From Bacillota bacterium (lineage in GTDB: Bacteria > Bacillota > Clostridia > Lachnospirales > Lachnospiraceae), in contig JAEZWQ010000038.1 in assembly GCA_023420085.1 (NCBI GenBank), positions 1 through 61,330 on the forward strand: a stretch of DNA of 61,330 nt, in the 5' to 3' direction. Of this stretch, positions 1 through 8,560 are shown piece after piece. The notes beneath the pieces are model-generated. The model was not told the DNA's origin, did no database searches, and worked only from the letters and a program-made list of their open reading frames with translations. Positions within the stretch are counted from its first letter, which is position 1. Each line of letters starts with the position of its first letter. Position numbers and translations under genes: made by a program.

Positions 1-5
1 TTCAT
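1..5 (-). CDS. start of a gene leaving the window on the left (partial)
   Basis: An ATG on the minus strand at 5-3 is preceded at a normal distance by a GGAAGTG ribosome-binding sequence (about 10-20), and the hairpin terminator at 32-65 ends just upstream. Only one codon and part of the next lie inside the window, so nothing can be said about the product. Confidence 0.4.
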
Positions 6-31
6 AAGTTCACTTCCTTTCAAAATCGGGT

Positions 32-65
32 AAAAAAATAGACACCTCATTTTTTGAAGTGTCTA
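32..65 (-). terminator. intrinsic terminator, minus strand
   Basis: TAGACAC (39-45) pairs with GTGTCTA (59-65). Read on the minus strand the stem is followed directly by a run of seven T (38-32). It would end transcription arriving from the cvfB side before the gene that starts at position 5, or act as an attenuator for that gene, because the ribosome site follows within 20 bases. Confidence 0.7.
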
Positions 66-438
66 CCTATTAAATATTCAAATTTTATTGGAAGTATCTT
101 TATATCTTCACTTTTCAAGGATAAATAGTCGTATCAAAGCTCATTCATATGTAGTAAATTAGTAGTAAATTGAGTGGTTTTGACCTTGATAAAGTGTGAT
201 AAGTCCAGTTTTTATGCGGATAACTAGATTTTTATGCTATTTTTATTTCAAAAATTAAATTTAAAAGTAAATATAAAATTGTTCTAATTAAAAACGTGAT
301 GTTCGTTAGTATTGTTTACTTTAAAAAATCATAAATTTGTATATAATAGATCTAAAAAATTATAATTTATCAAAATTTAATTAGATAAACTCTCAAATTA
401 TATAAAGTAATAGCAATTCCTGTCAGTTCAGAAATTAG
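66..438. other. gene-poor intergenic stretch
   Basis: No reading frame with protein-like content was seen on either strand. The stretch is very AT-rich and contains a short direct repetition (TAGTAAAT twice, about 152-171). I see no convincing promoter, RNA or mobile-element end here. Confidence 0.5.
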
Positions 439-576
439 TTATCTTATTCCCTTAGAAGTATGATATTTTGAATTGATCTTGGATGTTATCTTCCTTGCAT
501 CATCTGCTAACTTATGCATAACCTTTGCAGCTTCTGACCCCGCTTTAATTACTTTTCCAGAATCTACATGTTTCAA
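439..576 (-). CDS. possible small protein or decayed gene remnant
   Basis: Directly downstream of cvfB, one minus-strand frame reads like real protein. From a TTG at 576 it encodes about 45 residues rich in Lys, Ala and Asp (it includes KVIKAGSEAAKVMHKLADDA) and ends in a TAA at 441-439. The open frame extends a little upstream into the cvfB end without an ATG. A weak AGAAGAG lies before the TTG. I do not recognise the family. It could be a small cytoplasmic helical protein, the C-terminal remnant of a deleted gene, or chance. Confidence 0.25.
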   Translation of the reverse strand: MKHVDSGKVIKAGSEAAKVMHKLADDARKITSKINSKYHTSKGIR

Positions 577-595
577 AACTCTTCTAATTCTATAC

Positions 596-1435
596 TTATC
601 TTCTATTTTTAATAAGTTTTATATACCCTTCACTATCTTTTTCAATAATTCCATCCTTCAAAAGTTTTCCTATAGCTCTTTTAAATTCTGCCTTACTCAT
701 GGAACATATTCTTCTAATCTTCTCAGGAGTATCACTTTCTCTAACTAATAGTTCTCCATCCCATTCTTTCATTAGCCTTACGAGTTCTCTAGAATCATCA
801 AATCTCTTTTCAAAAATAGGTCTACGCATTGAAACATTATATTTCCCATCTTTCCTTTTATAGACCACCCTAACATCAAGGTTATCTCCAACTTCTAATC
901 TTCCAATTATTTCTTGATTAGGTATAAATCCAAAGTATTTATCTTCAAGAGCCAATAAAGCACCCGTATCTCTATCAACACTATAAACTGTAGCGTTAAT
1001 CCGTGTACCAAGCCTATATTTAGGGCTCATTTTTAAGTACTTATAAATTTTCATTGTAGCACATAATCTATTCGACTTATCTATATATAGCCCAACTAGA
1101 TATGACTTATTTTTTACAACCATATCCGTTTGCTCTTTAAATGGCAAAAAAAGATCTTTAGCTAGTCCCCAATCCAAGAATGCACCAATTTTTGTCACCT
1201 GAATAACTCTCAGTCTTGCAAGTTCCCCAAGCATTATATTTGGCTCTTTTAATGTTGCAATAAGTCTATCTTCAGAATCCTTATATATAAATAATTCTTT
1301 TTTATCTCCAATATTTAAATTCTTGTCTATTTCACCCTTTGGCAATAATACTTCATTACCCACATCATCAATAAAATACATACCATTTGATGTTGGCCTT
1401 TTTGCAACAAGTATCTGTTTTCTACCTAATTCCAT
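596..1435 (-). CDS. cvfB: CvfB-type S1-domain RNA-binding protein
   Basis: This 279-residue protein matches the CvfB/YitL layout: small beta-barrel S1-like modules in the first two thirds (the clearest at about residues 69-130, with RVIQVTKIGAFLDWGLAKDL) and a winged-helix C-terminus (about 215-275). CvfB proteins bind RNA and affect virulence-factor and other mRNA levels in Gram-positives. The ATG at 1435 overlaps the end of the RNase E/G gene by 10 bases, so the two are translationally coupled and both act on RNA. It is the last clear gene of the long operon that starts near 13.7 kb. Family assignment is firm; its targets here are unknown. Confidence 0.85.
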   Translation of the reverse strand: MELGRKQILVAKRPTSNGMYFIDDVGNEVLLPKGEIDKNLNIGDKKELFIYKDSEDRLIATLKEPNIMLGELARLRVIQVTKIGAFLDWGLAKDLFLPFKEQTDMVVKNKSYLVGLYIDKSNRLCATMKIYKYLKMSPKYRLGTRINATVYSVDRDTGALLALEDKYFGFIPNQEIIGRLEVGDNLDVRVVYKRKDGKYNVSMRRPIFEKRFDDSRELVRLMKEWDGELLVRESDTPEKIRRICSMSKAEFKRAIGKLLKDGIIEKDSEGYIKLIKNRR

Positions 1436-2553
1436 ATATACTCCATTATTGTTTGATTTATTCTTTTTCTACTTATTTCTAATAGCCCTAGCTTAGTGAA
1501 CCCATATACAACAGTTTTGCAATAATCTTGTGATAGCTCATTTTTAATATATTCCATCAACTCTTGATATTCATCATTCTTTTTCATGTTAATAAAATCA
1601 ATTAGAATTATCCCAGAAATATTTCTGATTCTCAATTGTCTAGCAATTTCTTTTGCTGCAACTTCATTTATCTCTAGAAATGACTGTCCTTTATTTTTAC
1701 CTACTATAGCCTTTGAAGAATTTACATCAATAACTGTTAGTGCTTCAGTAGCTTCAATCACAATATTGGCACCATTTTTTAAATATATCCTATTCTTTCT
1801 TATGTCTGTCATAATGCGATTTATTTCATATACCGCCTCTATTGGATAATCATCAATATACATTCTTACATTACTATATTCTTTACTCAATTGATTAAAT
1901 ACTTCAACATTGTCTGTAACAATCTCATCTACCTTGTCTAATCTATCAAATATAATACTTTTATTTTCATATAGTAAACATGGATTCTTTGAAAATTTTG
2001 CCTTTTCAAATATTATATCAAAAGTCGAAAATACATATTCAATATCATTTCTTATATCTTGAATATCTACGTCAATGCAAGATGTTCTAAATAGTATTGC
2101 AAACTTAGGTCGGTTAATACTATTGCCTAGTTTTAATAGAGTTTCTCTTATATTTTCATCCTTTATTTTTTTAGAAACTCTTACTCCATAATCGCCATAA
2201 ATAATCACAACATGCTTTCCATTTATAGAGATTTTCGAGCTAACCTGTGACTTTTTATTATCATGGCCTTCTTTATCTACTTGGCAAATATACATATTCC
2301 CATTTTTAATATCAACTTGCTTGTCACTATTATCTATAACATTTAGTAAATCAGGCTTTGGTAAAAATACACCATTTTCATCTCCAATATCAATGAATGC
2401 GCCATTTAATTTTTTTACATAATTCTGTATCCTAGCAATATATATGTTGCCGACTAAATTCTTTTCAAATTTATGAAGTTCTTCAAGTTTATTATCCCTA
2501 AATATGAATGCCAATTTAGATTTTTCATATTCTATAATTACTGCTTTAACCAC
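1426..2553 (-). CDS. rng: RNase E/G family endoribonuclease lacking the zinc-link
   Basis: Residues about 35-125 form the S1 domain (GNIYIARIQN...GAFIDIGDENGVFLP). The catalytic DNase I-like region has both metal-binding aspartate motifs (ALTVIDVNSS and GIILIDFINM). Family members cleave single-stranded A/U-rich RNA in mRNA decay and rRNA processing. At 375 residues it is shorter than E. coli RNase G (about 489). It stops right after the RKR segment, exactly where family members normally carry a CPxC zinc-link used for dimerisation. The start is GTG at 2553, with AAAGGATC about 10 bases upstream; it overlaps the preceding EamA gene by 8 bases. Catalytic competence is likely, but the oligomeric state may differ. 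Confidence 0.85.
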   Translation of the reverse strand: MVKAVIIEYEKSKLAFIFRDNKLEELHKFEKNLVGNIYIARIQNYVKKLNGAFIDIGDENGVFLPKPDLLNVIDNSDKQVDIKNGNMYICQVDKEGHDNKKSQVSSKISINGKHVVIIYGDYGVRVSKKIKDENIRETLLKLGNSINRPKFAILFRTSCIDVDIQDIRNDIEYVFSTFDIIFEKAKFSKNPCLLYENKSIIFDRLDKVDEIVTDNVEVFNQLSKEYSNVRMYIDDYPIEAVYEINRIMTDIRKNRIYLKNGANIVIEATEALTVIDVNSSKAIVGKNKGQSFLEINEVAAKEIARQLRIRNISGIILIDFINMKKNDEYQELMEYIKNELSQDYCKTVVYGFTKLGLLEISRKRINQTIMEYIWN

Positions 2554-3412
2554 TTTTTTTAGATCCTTTTAATATCATAAATATTCCAACTGAAATCAAT
2601 ATAATATACCCAATTATGCTATATTTATCTGGTATCTCTGACAATACAAAATATCCTAATATTGATGCAAATATTATCTGCGAATATTCAAAAACAGATA
2701 TATTGCTCGCCGGTGCAAATGAATATGCAAATGTTATTCCAAATTGACCTAAGGCTGCTGCAACTCCAACCATTAGTAAATAAAAAAGCTGCAATAAAGT
2801 CATAGGTTTAAAGTTGATTATCATTGATGGCACAACTGCTATACAACTAAAAGCAGAGAAGAAAAATATTATAAATGCACCCCTAACGCCCCTGAGCGTC
2901 AAAGCTCTCATACATGTATATGCGGCACCAGCAAATGCTGCACCCAATATTCCAGCTATAGCACCAAAAGATATAACTGCACCCACTGGTTTGATAACAA
3001 ATAAAGTTCCAATAAAAGCGATAATTACAGCTCCCCATTGATAAGGTTTAACTTTCTCTCCTAAAAATATAAGTGAAAGAATTATTACAAAAAATGGTGA
3101 AAGTTTCTGTAACATTGATGCATCTCCAATTGTAATTAAATCAACTGCAACAAAGTTAAAAATCATTCCAACTGTACCAAATATACTTCTCAATATAAGT
3201 AGTTTCCAGTTTCCTTTCATCATAGATATATCTATTTTATTTCTAATAAGTGGAATTAACGCAATAAATGATGCTACAAGATTTCTAAAAAATGTTTTTT
3301 GCATTGAAGGTATATCTCCGGCAAGTCTTATAAATAATTGCATTAAAGCAAATCCAAGTGCCGATAAAAGAATACAGAATATCCCCATTAGTATCCTACT
3401 ATCTCTATTCAT
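2546..3412 (-). CDS. EamA/DMT-superfamily transporter
   Basis: This 288-residue, very hydrophobic protein has about ten predicted membrane segments arranged as two EamA repeats. The first repeat ends near LIFLGEKVKPYQWGAVIIAFIGTLFVI, shown here only to mark the typical GEK...G.. signature. Such proteins export or exchange small metabolites; the substrate cannot be read from sequence. The ATG at 3412 lies 6 bases after the glf stop and the end overlaps rng, so it is co-transcribed with both. A second, unrelated EamA protein lies at 33620-34525. Confidence 0.8.
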   Translation of the reverse strand: MNRDSRILMGIFCILLSALGFALMQLFIRLAGDIPSMQKTFFRNLVASFIALIPLIRNKIDISMMKGNWKLLILRSIFGTVGMIFNFVAVDLITIGDASMLQKLSPFFVIILSLIFLGEKVKPYQWGAVIIAFIGTLFVIKPVGAVISFGAIAGILGAAFAGAAYTCMRALTLRGVRGAFIIFFFSAFSCIAVVPSMIINFKPMTLLQLFYLLMVGVAAALGQFGITFAYSFAPASNISVFEYSQIIFASILGYFVLSEIPDKYSIIGYIILISVGIFMILKGSKKSG

Positions 3413-3418
3413 AATGAT

Positions 3419-4513
3419 TTATATTATTCCTTCTTTCTTAGCTAAATCCATAGCATCCTTTATAGCCTTATCCATATCTATGTAAGAATAACTACCAAGT
3501 CTACCTCCAAAAATCAAATCTGGATATGAACTTGCCAATGCTTTGTATTCTTCATATATTTTATTATTCTTTTCATTATTCACTGGATAATATGCTTCCA
3601 AACCTTCTTCATAGTTTGCAGGATATTCATATGTAAGCACAGTAACAGGACTCTTATCTTTTAAGAAATGTTTATGTTCTACTATCCTTGTATAAGGAAT
3701 TTCATACTCTGTATAGTTTACTACTGCAACTCCTTGAAAATCTTCTTTATCTAAAACTTTTTCTTCAAATTTTAAACTTCTATATTCAAGTCTTCCAAAA
3801 CAATAATCAAAGTATTCATCAATTTTACCTGTATATATTACCTTCTTAGCTTTTATATTATCTTCAAGTGTTAAATAATTGGTATTTAGTCTTACTTCTA
3901 TTCCATCTAATAGATTTTCTATTAGTTTAGTAAAACCTCCAACTGGTATACCTTGGTAATCAGCATTGAAATAATTATTATCATATGTAAATCTTAATGG
4001 TAATCTTCTAATTATTTCTGGCGGAAGATTTTCTAAATCCTGTCCCCATTGTTTTTTTGTATATCCCTCAATTAATTTTTCAAATATAGTTTTTCCCACT
4101 AGCTTTAGTGCTTGTTCTTTAAGATTTTTAGGTATGATATCACAATAATCCTGTGTTTCTTCTTTAATTTTTTCTCTAGCCTCATCAGGAGTGATAACTC
4201 CAAACATCTTATTAAATGTATTCATATTAAAAGGAAGATTATAAACTTCATCTTTATATCTAGCTATCGGCATATTTATAAATTGCTTTAATTCACAATA
4301 GTTAGATATAAAATCATATACTTCCTTGTCTGATGTATGAAATATATGAGCTCCATATTTATGTATATTTATACCCATATAATCTTCAGTATATACATTC
4401 CCACCTACATGATGTTTTTTCTCTATCACCAATACTTTTTTACCTGCATTTTTTGCTAGTCTTGCAAAAGTCGAGCCAAATATACCTGAACCTACTACTA
4501 AATAATCATACAT
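3419..4513 (-). CDS. glf: UDP-galactopyranose mutase
   Basis: The 364 residues match the usual length of Glf. The N-terminus has the FAD-binding GxGxxG (VVGSGIFGSTFA, residues about 5-16). Family-typical segments follow: GGNVYTEDYMGINIHKYGAHIFHT and KKQWGQDLENLPPEIIRRLPLR (quoted in part to mark position). The flavoenzyme interconverts UDP-galactopyranose and UDP-galactofuranose, supplying Galf for cell-surface polysaccharide. No glycosyltransferase or polysaccharide cluster is adjacent, so the acceptor glycan must be encoded elsewhere. The start overlaps the ogg stop by 8 bases. Confidence 0.93.
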   Translation of the reverse strand: MYDYLVVGSGIFGSTFARLAKNAGKKVLVIEKKHHVGGNVYTEDYMGINIHKYGAHIFHTSDKEVYDFISNYCELKQFINMPIARYKDEVYNLPFNMNTFNKMFGVITPDEAREKIKEETQDYCDIIPKNLKEQALKLVGKTIFEKLIEGYTKKQWGQDLENLPPEIIRRLPLRFTYDNNYFNADYQGIPVGGFTKLIENLLDGIEVRLNTNYLTLEDNIKAKKVIYTGKIDEYFDYCFGRLEYRSLKFEEKVLDKEDFQGVAVVNYTEYEIPYTRIVEHKHFLKDKSPVTVLTYEYPANYEEGLEAYYPVNNEKNNKIYEEYKALASSYPDLIFGGRLGSYSYIDMDKAIKDAMDLAKKEGII

Positions 4514-5354
4514 TTTTCATCGTCCTTCCATAATGAAACAAATATTGTTGAGCATAACCCTCATATGGAGCAAAACATTCCCTAGCCTTATTTAAAATTA
4601 TATCGTTTTTTGTTTCTTCTCCATTAAAATATTGGTTTTGCATTATTCTCTTTATCCATACGTCTATTGGAAACGCTCTCATCTTAGATAAAGAAAATAA
4701 GATAACACAACTTGCAACCTTTACTCCAACACCTTTTATCTTTGTCAATTCCTTAAGTGCCTGTTCATCATCAATATTTCTTAAACTACTTTCATCTATG
4801 CATCCATCAATAAATTGTCTTGTAGCTTCAAATATGTATTTATCTCTAAATCCTACTCCAAGTTCTCTAAGATCTTCAATCGTAGCATTTGAAAGTTGAT
4901 CAGGTTTTGGAAATGAGTATGCATCTATTCCATGGTATGTTCCTAAAAAATTACCATATTTTTTAGATATTAATTCTATACTTTTTTTAATCCTTGGTAT
5001 CTGATTATTAGATGATATGATAAATGATATTAGAGTTTCAAAAAACTCTTGCCTTAAAATTTTTATACCTCCCATCTCATCTATAGATGGTATAAGCCTT
5101 GGATCCTTTAACTTTAAAAACTCTTTTATTTCATTATAGTTCGTATCTAAATCAAAATAACTCCAAAGTTCTCTTTCAAAATCCTCTTTTGTTAAGTTAT
5201 ATAGAATTAATTCTTCTCCATCTTGCTCAATATCATATGCCTTATCTTTAACAACAAAAACATAATGATTATCTTTTACTTTATTAAAATGAAAACATTG
5301 TCCACATTCTAACGTCTGTGCTAAACTAAAATCTTTTATCTTTATTCTATTCAT
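4506..5354 (-). CDS. ogg: OGG1-type 8-oxoguanine DNA glycosylase/AP lyase
   Basis: The 282-residue protein has an N-terminal OGG_N-like domain (TLECGQCFHFNK near the start) and a helix-hairpin-helix/GPD motif: LTKIKGVGVKVASC followed by FPIDVW. The lysine of the GVK segment and the Asp of PIDVW correspond to the catalytic Lys/Asp pair of OGG1. It removes 8-oxoguanine opposite C and can nick the abasic site. This fits a genome with many oxygen-defence genes. It lies 4 bases downstream of the HAD gene in the same operon. Confidence 0.88.
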   Translation of the reverse strand: MNRIKIKDFSLAQTLECGQCFHFNKVKDNHYVFVVKDKAYDIEQDGEELILYNLTKEDFERELWSYFDLDTNYNEIKEFLKLKDPRLIPSIDEMGGIKILRQEFFETLISFIISSNNQIPRIKKSIELISKKYGNFLGTYHGIDAYSFPKPDQLSNATIEDLRELGVGFRDKYIFEATRQFIDGCIDESSLRNIDDEQALKELTKIKGVGVKVASCVILFSLSKMRAFPIDVWIKRIMQNQYFNGEETKNDIILNKARECFAPYEGYAQQYLFHYGRTMKNV

Positions 5355-5358
5355 ATCT

Positions 5359-6165
5359 TTAATTTTTTATAAACCCTAATTTTTCAAATGCATTTGTTAA
5401 TCCAAAGTTTAAAATATCATCAGTCAATATATCAGCATATTTTTTAGCCTCTGGCACACCATTTTCTGGTACAATTGCAATTTCTACCTCCTTTAACATA
5501 GGTATGTCATTATTGCTATCACCACATCCAACAGTATATTTCATATCTCCGCCTAGACATTTAATAACATCAAAAATTCCAATAGCTTTATTATATCCAT
5601 TAGGAATAACCTCATATGTCTTGGATGCATGTAAAACTATATCAAAATCTTTGTTAGATATTTCTTCTACTAGTGAATCTATATTGTCATGATTAATAAC
5701 TCTAAGTCCGAACTTATTTATATTCATTATTTCATCGTTAAATGTCTTAATTCTTTTCCTATTATTTTGGATGAACTTTGAGTATCTTTTTGCATCTTCT
5801 TCAGTCTGCCTTGATTCATCCATATATATGTTATTAGATCCTTCCAGTATTACAGATAGTCCTTCATTGCTTGCAACATTATTAATAACCCAATCCAGTG
5901 TTTCCTTAGGTAGATGAACATTTTTTATCACCTTCCCATCTATTTCAATATATAGACCACATGCTGCAATAATTCCATCAAATCCTATATTAGTAATTTC
6001 TTCTTCTATTCCAGACCTTGATCTTCCCGTGCAAATAAATACCTTATGTCCGGCCTCCTTCAATTTTTGTATAGCATTCTTTGCATCATCCGTTACTCCT
6101 GACTGTGGATGGTATATTGTTCCATCAATATCAAAAAAAATAAAATATTGTTTATCTCTCTCCAT
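5359..6165 (-). CDS. Cof-type HAD-superfamily hydrolase
   Basis: The N-terminal motif FFDIDGTIYH (DxDGT) holds the nucleophile Asp. Motif II lies in VFICTGRSR, and the C-terminal motif III/IV is VGCGDSNNDIPML. A type IIB cap lies in between. This layout is the Cof/YkrA group of sugar-phosphate or cofactor phosphatases. I place the start at the ATG at 6165 (268 residues), which has a clean AGGTGA site 7 bases upstream, rather than an upstream TTG. It follows truA closely. Exact substrate unknown. Confidence 0.85.
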   Translation of the reverse strand: MERDKQYFIFFDIDGTIYHPQSGVTDDAKNAIQKLKEAGHKVFICTGRSRSGIEEEITNIGFDGIIAACGLYIEIDGKVIKNVHLPKETLDWVINNVASNEGLSVILEGSNNIYMDESRQTEEDAKRYSKFIQNNRKRIKTFNDEIMNINKFGLRVINHDNIDSLVEEISNKDFDIVLHASKTYEVIPNGYNKAIGIFDVIKCLGGDMKYTVGCGDSNNDIPMLKEVEIAIVPENGVPEAKKYADILTDDILNFGLTNAFEKLGFIKN

Positions 6166-6172
6166 ATTCGTA

Positions 6173-6922
6173 TCACCTGCCAAATTTTATATATTCTAAT
6201 GTAAGGCCATTTGCTGGCGCTGTAGCCCCGGTAAATTTACTATCTCCTGTTTGATAAGCACTATAGATGTCATCAATTTTTCTTTTACCTAGCCCAATTT
6301 CAACTAAAGTACCAACAATGATTCTCACCATATTATACATAAATCCATTACCTTCAATCTTATATGTTATAATGTCATCGTCAATAATTATCTCACTTTT
6401 ATATATTTCTCTAATGGTAGTATTGTACTTTTTCTTACCTGATTTAAATGCTCTAAAATCATGTGTTCCTTTTATTAATTTTGCTGCTTCATTAATTTTT
6501 TTTATATCTAACTCTCTACCTATAATCCATGTATCAATTCTTTTTTTCGGTAGCAAATATTTATTGGTAGAGAATCTATACATATAGCATTTTTTTGACT
6601 TCTCTTTTAACGGATGAAACTCCTTGTCAACTTCTTCCGATTCTATAACTATAATATCATCTGGTAAGTTAGAGTTTATTACATCCTTCCATTTATCTGC
6701 TTCTATACCCTTATCAGTTTCAAAAACTACATAATTACCATTTGAGTGTACACCAGCATCAGTCCTACTACTTCCAATCGTACTAATGTATCTTCCATGC
6801 ACTTTTTCTAAAATATTTTCAATTATATCTTGTATCGCATAGAGTTTATCATCATTTCTTTTTTGCTTTTGAAATCCACAATATTTGGTTCCAATATAAG
6901 CCACTCTTATGCCAATCTTCAT
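6173..6922 (-). CDS. truA: tRNA pseudouridine synthase A
   Basis: The catalytic aspartate sits in GSSRTDAGVHS, the hallmark of the TruA family. The protein carries the usual two-lobed core with GTHDFRAFK and GNGFMYNMVRIIVGTLVEIG. It converts U38-U40 in the anticodon stem of many tRNAs to pseudouridine. The ATG at 6922 forms an ATGA overlap with the ecfT stop and has AGGTGGG upstream, so I prefer it to a GTG three codons earlier. The ecfA1-ecfA2-ecfT-truA order is conserved across Bacillota. Confidence 0.93.
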   Translation of the reverse strand: MKIGIRVAYIGTKYCGFQKQKRNDDKLYAIQDIIENILEKVHGRYISTIGSSRTDAGVHSNGNYVVFETDKGIEADKWKDVINSNLPDDIIVIESEEVDKEFHPLKEKSKKCYMYRFSTNKYLLPKKRIDTWIIGRELDIKKINEAAKLIKGTHDFRAFKSGKKKYNTTIREIYKSEIIIDDDIITYKIEGNGFMYNMVRIIVGTLVEIGLGKRKIDDIYSAYQTGDSKFTGATAPANGLTLEYIKFGR

Positions 6923-7719
6923 CCTACCCACCTAAATCCAATTACTATAGCAAGATAAATAATTATAATTAGATAAGCTATAATATCTTGCCTTTTATAT
7001 ATAAGCGGTTTCATCTTTGTTCTATTTCTTCCACACGTATAGCATCTGCCTTCCATTGCCATAGTCAAATCATCCGCACGTCTAAATGCTGAAAAGAATA
7101 GTGGTATAAGTATTGGTAGCATTGCTTTTATTCTTTTAATCAAGCTACCTTCATCAAATACAGCCCCCCTTGCGGTTTGAGCCTTCATTATTTTATCAAC
7201 TTCTTCTAAAAGTATAGGTATAAATCGTAATGCTATAGACATCATCATCGCTATTTCATGTATAGGTATTTTTAATACTTTTAGGAATGATAAAGACTTT
7301 TCTAATCCATCTGTAAGCTCATTTGCTGTTGTTGTAAATGTCATCATTGATGTACCTATTATTAAAAGAATAAGTCTTATAGCCATAAATACTGCAAAAC
7401 GGATTCCTTCTTTAGTAATCTTTATCACCCATATTTTGAATATAACTTCTCCATCTATAAAAAAAATATTAAATAATACAGTGATAATTAGTAAAAATAA
7501 TATAGGTTTAATACCTCTAAGTATAAATTTCAATGGTACTTTTGAAATATAAATTATAATCATTATTGCTGGTATAGCTATAATATATCCCAATAAATTT
7601 TTTACCAAAAATAATGATATTATATATATTAAAGTTGCAAATAACTTAACTCTAGGATCTAATTTATGAATTGCAGAATTTGATGGATAGTACTGTCCTA
7701 TAGTTATATCTCTAATCAT
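6919..7719 (-). CDS. ecfT: ECF transporter transmembrane subunit EcfT
   Basis: The 266-residue protein has about 5-6 membrane segments and the two short Ala-Arg-Gly coupling signatures of EcfT (AQTARGAVF at about 185 and the later FRRADDLTMAMEGRCY region). It connects the EcfA1A2 ATPase pair to interchangeable substrate-binding S components, forming a group II energy-coupling-factor transporter for vitamins and similar micronutrients. No S component is encoded nearby, as expected for a shared group II module. It overlaps ecfA2 and truA. Confidence 0.92.
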   Translation of the reverse strand: MIRDITIGQYYPSNSAIHKLDPRVKLFATLIYIISLFLVKNLLGYIIAIPAIMIIIYISKVPLKFILRGIKPILFLLIITVLFNIFFIDGEVIFKIWVIKITKEGIRFAVFMAIRLILLIIGTSMMTFTTTANELTDGLEKSLSFLKVLKIPIHEIAMMMSIALRFIPILLEEVDKIMKAQTARGAVFDEGSLIKRIKAMLPILIPLFFSAFRRADDLTMAMEGRCYTCGRNRTKMKPLIYKRQDIIAYLIIIIYLAIVIGFRWVG

Positions 7720-8560
7720 TAGAATCTCCTAATTTTAATAATTCATTATACATTGATTCAACCGTAAAAATAGATGAATTTATTTTCAAACCACCTTCAA
7801 CTAGCTTATTTGCAAGCTTTGTCATAGTTGGAATTGACAGTCCCATTTCTTCAAGTTCTTTACTATGAGAAAAAACTGCTTCGGGAGTATCGTTATATAT
7901 AATTTCTCCTTTATTCATAACTATAATTCTATTGGCATATCTTGCTACATCTTCCATACTATGAGAAACCATTATTATCCCAATACCTGACTTATTCAAA
8001 CTAGAAATCCCTTTTAATATATTTGATCTACCAACAGGGTCAAGTCCTGCTGCAGGTTCGTCAAGTACTAAAAATTTAGGTTTCATAGCTAATATTCCTG
8101 CAATTGCAACCCTTCTTTTTTCTCCTCCTGAAAGTAAAAATGGAGATTTATTGTAATACTCTTCCCCCATATTTACCATATTTAATGATTCAATAACTCT
8201 CTTTTCTATTTCAGCCTTATCCAGTCCCATATTTTTAGGTCCAAATGATACATCTTTAAATACAGTATCTTCAAACAATTGATATTCTGGATATTGGAAC
8301 ACAAGTCCTACTTCTGACCTTAATTTGGATTTCTTATAGCCTTTTTTATGTACATCTTCATCATCATAATAAATATTTCCACTTGTGGGCTTTAACAACC
8401 CATTTAGATGTTGAATTAATGTAGATTTACCTGAACCTGTATGCCCTATTAAACCAATAAACTCCCCATCCTTTATTTCTAAGTTTATATTTTTTATAGC
8501 ACTTACTTGCATGACTGTATCTTCATTATAGGTATGATTTATATTGACAAGTTTAATCAT
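7712..8560 (-). CDS. ecfA2: ECF transporter ATP-binding subunit EcfA2
   Basis: ABC ATPase of 282 residues with Walker A GHTGSGKSTLIQHL, Q-loop VFQYPEYQLFEDTV, signature LSGGEKRRVAIAGI and Walker B FLVLDEPAAGLD. The C-terminal extension typical of EcfA proteins is present. It pairs with EcfA1 to power the ECF module. The ATG shares an 8-base overlap with the ecfA1 stop, and a GGAGG site lies inside the end of ecfA1. Confidence 0.92.
   Translation of the reverse strand: MIKLVNINHTYNEDTVMQVSAIKNINLEIKDGEFIGLIGHTGSGKSTLIQHLNGLLKPTSGNIYYDDEDVHKKGYKKSKLRSEVGLVFQYPEYQLFEDTVFKDVSFGPKNMGLDKAEIEKRVIESLNMVNMGEEYYNKSPFLLSGGEKRRVAIAGILAMKPKFLVLDEPAAGLDPVGRSNILKGISSLNKSGIGIIMVSHSMEDVARYANRIIVMNKGEIIYNDTPEAVFSHSKELEEMGLSIPTMTKLANKLVEGGLKINSSIFTVESMYNELLKLGDSND

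Noticed and set aside
120..240. Tail of a phage integrase gene (short minus frame with FTTNLLH)
   Set aside because: The frame is only about 23 codons between stops and has no catalytic motif; I cannot separate it from chance.
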